From Spirochaetales bacterium (GTDB lineage Bacteria; Spirochaetota; Spirochaetia; DSM-27196; PWMO01), in NCBI GenBank assembly GCA_007130025.1, contig SLTF01000194.1, forward strand, positions 1-9,067: a DNA stretch of 9,067 nt, in the 5' to 3' direction. The translations under genes and the position numbers were made by a program. Below, piece by piece: positions 6,576-9,067 of the stretch; positions within the stretch are counted from its first letter, which is position 1; each line of letters begins with the position of its first letter. Under the pieces are notes generated by a model. The model saw only the letters and a program-made list of their open reading frames with translations. It was not told where the DNA came from and ran no database searches.

Positions 6576-7541
6576 ATGGAACGACTGCTTTTCATCCTGG
6601 CCGTAAGTTTTGGCAGCATTGGTATCGGTTATGTGACACAGCGGGTGCTGCTGGGGTTCGGGCTGTTGCGCTTCGAGACCGTGGTGCGGGTTTCCAGCGG
6701 CATGAAACTTTTTGGTCTGCTGGTGCTGCAGCCGGTGGCCATCCTCAACGCGTTCTGGCGGCTGCGGCTTGCGCACGCGGAGCTCATGGTGATGCCGGTG
6801 CTCGGCGTGTTGTCGCTCGCGGTGGGAGCGGGCACCGCCATCCTCTGCATCCGGCTGTTTCGCATCCCTCCCTTTCGCGCGGGCAGCGTACTGAGCGCGA
6901 GCATGTTCACCAACCTCGGCGTGTTTGCCGCACTGATCGCCTTTGTGCTCTACGGGCCGTTGGGGTTTTCGCTGGTGCAGCTCTTTCGCGTCTTCGAGGA
7001 AACCACCTACTACGCGGTTGGCTTTCCCCTGACCCAGCAGGTGGGCACGGGCCCACTGCGGGACCTCCGCTTCAACGCTCGGCTCTTCGCGGTGAAACCA
7101 ATCGCGATCGCGCCGCTGGGAGCCATTGTGGTTGGCAGCGTGCTCAAGTGGATCGGGCTGACACCGCCGGATGTTCTGGTCACGGTCTCCGACATCATCG
7201 TGCCGGTGATGACCGCAACGCTCGGCTTCTCCATCGGGCTGACGCTTCGGGTCACCCGGCTTGGCCACTACCGCCGGGAAGTTGCGATGGTGGCCTTCGC
7301 CAAGTTTGTCGCGATCCCCCTGGTGCTCATCCCCCTGGCGTGGCTCCTCGGGCTGGGCTCGGTGATGGGCGGCGTGCCGCTGAAGGTGATCGTCATCGCC
7401 TCCTTCATGCCGTCTGCCTTCCTGGCCCTGGTGCCCCCCGCGCTCTACGGCTTCGACCTTGACCTGGCCAACTCCGCATGGCTGGTCACCACGCTCGCGG
7501 TCATCGGAATCGTTCCCCTGCTCTTCCTGGTGCTGGCGTAG
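6576..7541 (+). CDS. AEC-family (auxin efflux carrier-like) membrane permease
   Basis: This is a 321-residue inner-membrane protein, the usual length for the AEC / Mem_trans family. It begins MERLLFILAVSFGSIGIGYV and has about ten hydrophobic segments in two halves. The halves are separated by a less hydrophobic central region (TTYYAVGFPLTQQVGTGPLR, then DLRFNARLFAVKPIAIAPLG). The second half carries the family-like pattern VTVSDIIVPVMTATLGFSIG, then LTLR, and a late helix AFLALVPPALYGFDLDLANS. Bacterial members move small organic acids such as malate or malonate, or unknown substrates; the substrate cannot be read from the sequence, and there is no hormone link. ATG at 6576 is preceded by GAGG at a suitable distance. 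It lies 29 nt after the 129-residue gene on the same strand and about 60 nt before the tRNA. Confidence 0.82.
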   Translation: MERLLFILAVSFGSIGIGYVTQRVLLGFGLLRFETVVRVSSGMKLFGLLVLQPVAILNAFWRLRLAHAELMVMPVLGVLSLAVGAGTAILCIRLFRIPPFRAGSVLSASMFTNLGVFAALIAFVLYGPLGFSLVQLFRVFEETTYYAVGFPLTQQVGTGPLRDLRFNARLFAVKPIAIAPLGAIVVGSVLKWIGLTPPDVLVTVSDIIVPVMTATLGFSIGLTLRVTRLGHYRREVAMVAFAKFVAIPLVLIPLAWLLGLGSVMGGVPLKVIVIASFMPSAFLALVPPALYGFDLDLANSAWLVTTLAVIGIVPLLFLVLA

Positions 7542-7557
7542 CCGCCGGTGCTGCGTC

Positions 7558-7587
7558 TTGAAACGGAGCCGAGAATCGGTGTAGTGT
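7558..7587 (+). promoter_or_regulatory. Probable promoter for tRNA-Leu
   Basis: TTGAAA (7558-7563, 4 of 6 matches) is followed after 18 nt by TAGTGT (7582-7587, 3 of 6). This places a start near 7594, about 11 nt before the mature tRNA 5' end. Position supports it more than sequence does. Confidence 0.35.
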
Positions 7588-7604
7588 CGGATTCTGAAAT
7601 TCAT

Positions 7605-7688
7605 GCCGGCGTGGCGAAATTGGTAGACGCAGCAGACTCAAAATCTGCCGCCCGCAAGGGTGTGGGAGTTCGAGTCTCCCCGCCGGCA
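7605..7688 (+). tRNA. tRNA-Leu (anticodon CAA)
   Basis: All arms can be drawn by eye. The acceptor stem is GCCGGCG (7605-7611) with CGCCGGC (7681-7687). The D arm contains TTGGTAGACGC. The anticodon stem GCAGA/TCTGC encloses loop CTCAAAA, giving anticodon CAA for UUG codons. A long class II variable arm (about CGCCCGCAAGGGTGTG) and T arm GGGAG-TTCGAGT-CTCCC follow. The discriminator base is A (7688), as expected for leucine. CCA is not encoded; GTT follows, so the CCA end must be added by tRNA nucleotidyltransferase. A T-rich tract follows at 7690-7712. The accessory-looking DNA begins directly downstream, and tRNA 3' ends are common integration sites. Confidence 0.95.
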
Positions 7689-7720
7689 GTTTTGGTTTCT
7701 GTTTTCCTTTTTGGGCGTGC

Positions 7721-7739
7721 CCCGGCGCCGAGCGCCGGG
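7721..7739. repeat. Perfect 8-bp GC stem-loop downstream of tRNA-Leu
   Basis: CCCGGCGC (7721-7728) and GCGCCGGG (7732-7739) pair fully around a CGA loop. No T tract follows on either strand; the T-rich stretch (7690-7712) lies between the tRNA and the stem. It may terminate or stabilise transcripts from either side (tRNA from the left, the nucleotidyltransferase gene from the right). The rest of 7689-7809 shows no gene. Confidence 0.5.
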
Positions 7740-7809
7740 TCCGGCTCTGCGGGAGTTCCTCCGATCCGTCACGCGGGAGACTCGTTACCTGCTGATGATT
7801 CGGTACCAA

Positions 7810-8487
7810 TCAGCTGACTAACGTGAGTAGTCTGGGGAAATACTCGCGGGCCGAATCCCGAATCGTGTTCTGCCACCCCTTCGGTAAACCGGTAACCATA
7901 TCGAGGAGCCTTGCTCTTCGTTCTGAATCCCCAAGAAGAAACTCACCAATTGACCGAGCTGTATACACGTCCTTGGCGGCTTTGCCTTGGTCTTTTCTTC
8001 GTGGAATTACGAGGAGCTTCAGAAGTACGAATGCTTCAGGCTCAGGCACCCGGATGCCGTAGCCTCGATACCGCACAACCATGCTTCGGTCAAAGGCCAG
8101 TGACAGAAATCACAGTGGCTGCGCCTGCACGCCGAGTGCGTTCACCGTAACCGCCATGTCGGTTCCGCGCCCCTGCTCGGGAATCAGAAACTCTACTTCC
8201 ATTTCCGGATGTACATACTTGCAGTAACTGCCATGCAGAGACCACTCCGGCTCGAACCCAAGTTCCGAAAGCGCTGAAGGGACATCGAAGCTACACCGTA
8301 TTTTCGGCCGCATCCCGACCAGGAAATCAAGATCGGTCGTTCTCAATACAGGAATCTCAGGAGCATTGTCGAAGAACTCACGGTAGATCGGAAGCACCCA
8401 GCTTCCCACAAGGACGATGTCGGAAAGCACTCCACCCTTCGCCAGTCGATCAATGACGTTCAGGAAGAGACCGTCATCGTTTTCCAC
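7810..8487 (-). pseudogene. Nucleotidyltransferase-fold protein split by an in-frame TGA
   Basis: The frame from GTG 8487 to TGA 7810 would encode 225 residues but is interrupted by TGA at 8112-8110 (codon 126). The first 125 residues carry the nucleotidyltransferase core: LVGSWVLPIY with the GS motif at 28-29, RTTDLDFLV with the metal-binding D52 and D54, and VEFLIP with a candidate third carboxylate at E99. After the stop the same frame continues FLSLAFDRSMVVRYRGYGIR, then VPEPEAFVLLKLLVIPRRKD and a helical tail. This matches the usual C-terminal half of GSU2403-like or AbiEii-like nucleotidyltransferases. Relatives often have arginine near codon 126, so CGA to TGA is the simplest cause. 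The start is GTG 8487, with a GGGG-type ribosome-binding site, overlapping the upstream gene by 14 nt. Re-initiation at ATG 8082 could yield a separate C-terminal piece. Such enzymes often act as toxins in two-gene modules; that role is inference here. Confidence 0.7.
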
Positions 8488-8785
8488 GCAATCCCCGCTC
8501 AACGTCGGCAAGGTTCTCCTCAACCTGGCTGAGTTTCTGCTCCAAGTCCTTTCGCCGTTGAACCTGAAGCTCTGCCTCCTGAGCCACCTCGGAACCGACC
8601 GGGCCGACGTACTCAAACTTGACCTTGCCGGACCGACGATGCGCAAGATAGAGATACTCCCGATTCCCCCGCTTCTTCCGGGAAATCGTGCCTTTCGGAA
8701 ACGCCTGGAGTTGTTGTTCGTATTTTGCTCTCAGGGAGACCAGTCTGTGTTTCTCTTCTTCCAGTACGTCGAACACCAACGCCAT
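8474..8785 (-). CDS. Small basic coiled protein, partner of the nucleotidyltransferase
   Basis: The product is 103 residues. A helical, charged N-terminus (about 8-28) is followed by a compact central motif at 29-61 (FPKGTISRKKRGNREYLYLA, then GKVKFEYVG). A C-terminal coiled-coil-like helix follows at about 66-100 (AELQVQRRKDLEQKLSQVEE). The central pattern, PKG then basic residues, G..EYLYL, then GKVK..YVG, is typical of a group of short uncharacterised bacterial proteins found next to nucleotidyltransferases; I recall the pattern but no firm name. It could be the antitoxin or nucleic-acid-binding partner (inference). ATG at 8785 is preceded by an excellent AAGGAG (8798-8793). The gene overlaps the nucleotidyltransferase start by 14 nt, implying translational coupling. 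A long inverted repeat begins at the Shine-Dalgarno, suggesting feedback control. Confidence 0.7.
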   Translation of the reverse strand: MALVFDVLEEEKHRLVSLRAKYEQQLQAFPKGTISRKKRGNREYLYLAHRRSGKVKFEYVGPVGSEVAQEAELQVQRRKDLEQKLSQVEENLADVERGLRGKR

Positions 8786-8796
8786 CGCCTTTCTCC

Positions 8797-8837
8797 TTGC
8801 CTAACATAGTGTACCACAGCGGCACTACGTTAGGCAA
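8797..8837. repeat. 15-bp inverted repeat with attC-like ends, at the start of the gene pair
   Basis: TTGCCTAACATAGTG (8797-8811) pairs with CACTACGTTAGGCAA (8823-8837) at 14 of 15 positions around an 11-nt loop. The left end overlaps two bases of the AAGGAG ribosome-binding site of the 103-residue gene. The ends contain GCCTAAC and GTTAGGC, which fit the RYYYAAC and GTTRRRY core boxes of integron attC sites, but 37 bp between box ends is short for attC. On the minus strand the repeat also contains TTGCCT, 18 nt, TACACT, a possible promoter, so an operator is the main alternative. Confidence 0.75.
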
Positions 8838-8880
8838 ACACTGCGGCCCGCCCAGCGGGGAGACATCCAGTGGAGAAACC

Positions 8881-8919
8881 TTGCCTAACATCTACCGAGA
8901 CATCAAACTGTATTAGGCA
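8881..8919. repeat. Second copy of the half-site pair
   Basis: TTGCCTAACAT (8881-8891) is an exact direct repeat of 8797-8807, and TTAGGCA (8913-8919) is its inverted partner. From GCCTAAC to the end of TTAGGC is 36 bp, nearly the same as in the first pair, yet the interior sequence differs. GTTAGGCAA (8829-8837) and TTGCCTAAC (8881-8889) can also pair perfectly across the 43-nt spacer, which itself contains CCCGC/GCGGG (8847-8851/8855-8859) and CACTG/CAGTG (8839-8843/8868-8872) inverted repeats. Confidence 0.6.
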
Positions 8920-9067
8920 CGTGTCATGAGATTTTTCCTGAGATTATCTGCAGGAATATAGAAGAAGCTGCATGAATCTCCAGGAAGGAATCCGTTGACG
9001 TAATTCACCCACCAATATACACGTATGAAAGTCCGGGAAGCTACAGGAAGATCCGTGCAAAGCAGAA
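8913..9067 (-). other. Gene-poor right edge; one open minus-strand frame of doubtful reality
   Basis: The stretch is clearly more AT-rich than the left of the window, and I see no convincing gene. One minus-strand frame is open from the window edge to a TAA at 8915-8913 (about 50 codons, ending DNLRKNLMTRA). Its stop falls exactly in the TTAGGCA half-site. A second minus frame is also open for about 40 codons, so openness alone means little here. CTNCAGGAA occurs three times (8948, 8978, 9041). If the first frame is real, it is the 3' end of a gene lying mostly outside the window. Confidence 0.15.

Noticed and set aside
6507..7604. A 365-codon minus-strand open frame rich in His, Gln, Arg and Glu
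   Set aside because: It is the antisense shadow of the AEC permease; the composition is the complement of hydrophobic codons and there is no domain.
7501..7809. A 102-codon minus-strand open frame across the tRNA-Leu gene
   Set aside because: It is antisense to the tRNA and to the end of the permease gene. Its central GRLELPHPCGRQ stretch is the familiar false translation of a tRNA-Leu complement.
8090..8112. Selenocysteine recoding of the TGA at 8110-8112
   Set aside because: Only a weak 4-bp stem (GTCA/TGAC) follows the TGA, the position is not a redox site, and family members tend to have arginine there. A nonsense mutation is simpler.
8110..8646. ATG at 8646 as the start of the nucleotidyltransferase
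   Set aside because: The extra 53 residues are an out-of-frame reading of the 103-residue gene (Arg/Ser-rich, no fold). GTG 8487 has a ribosome-binding site and begins just before the conserved part.
8797..8919. CRISPR array
   Set aside because: The repeated units alternate in orientation and are only 7-11 bp, without uniform direct repeats and spacers.
8948..9049. Three copies of CTNCAGGAA as a regulatory iteron
   Set aside because: The motif is short, spacing is uneven (30 and 63 nt), and chance or shared purine-rich composition is enough to explain it.

Overview
The window looks like a stretch of chromosome from a fairly GC-rich Gram-negative bacterium, most likely a spirochaete. That is an inference from three things: a LolA-like carrier and a predicted lipoprotein imply an outer membrane; the UMP kinase is of the short archaeal-like type; and a UVR-motif protein precedes lolA, a RodZ-like gene and rimO. 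No rRNA or other decisive marker is present.

Layout. Positions 1-3273 hold a minus-strand gene run, transcribed right to left: a UVR-motif protein of unknown role (2521-3273), a LolA-like periplasmic lipoprotein carrier (1766-2476), a RodZ-like HTH/membrane protein (674-1765) and the 5' part of rimO (1-652, cut by the window edge). Spacing is tight (44, 0 and 21 nt), so it is probably one operon. It diverges from a plus-strand UMP kinase gene (3329-4009) across a 55-nt AT-rich promoter region. The kinase gene converges on a 529-codon lipoprotein gene (4039-5628, minus). Two small unrecognised genes then diverge from each other (5738-6067 minus, 6157-6546 plus). Between them is a good sigma-70-type promoter whose spacer holds a perfect 12-bp palindrome. 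A plus-strand AEC-family permease (6576-7541) and a tRNA-Leu(CAA) gene (7605-7688) close the core-like part.

Right of the tRNA the character changes to accessory DNA. A minus-strand overlapping gene pair encodes a small basic/coiled protein (8474-8785) and a nucleotidyltransferase-fold protein (7810-8487). The pair resembles a toxin-antitoxin or abortive-infection module (inference). The nucleotidyltransferase frame is broken by one in-frame TGA at 8110-8112, with recognisable family sequence in the same frame on both sides. Upstream of the pair, four copies of a TTGCCTAAC-type half-site alternate in orientation (8797-8919). They form stem-loops that resemble integron attC core sites but are short, so an autoregulatory operator or RNA hairpin is the main alternative. 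The last 150 bases contain no convincing gene.

The most interesting part is therefore the tRNA-adjacent right end: a decayed or read-through gene pair preceded by an unusual cluster of alternating inverted repeats.
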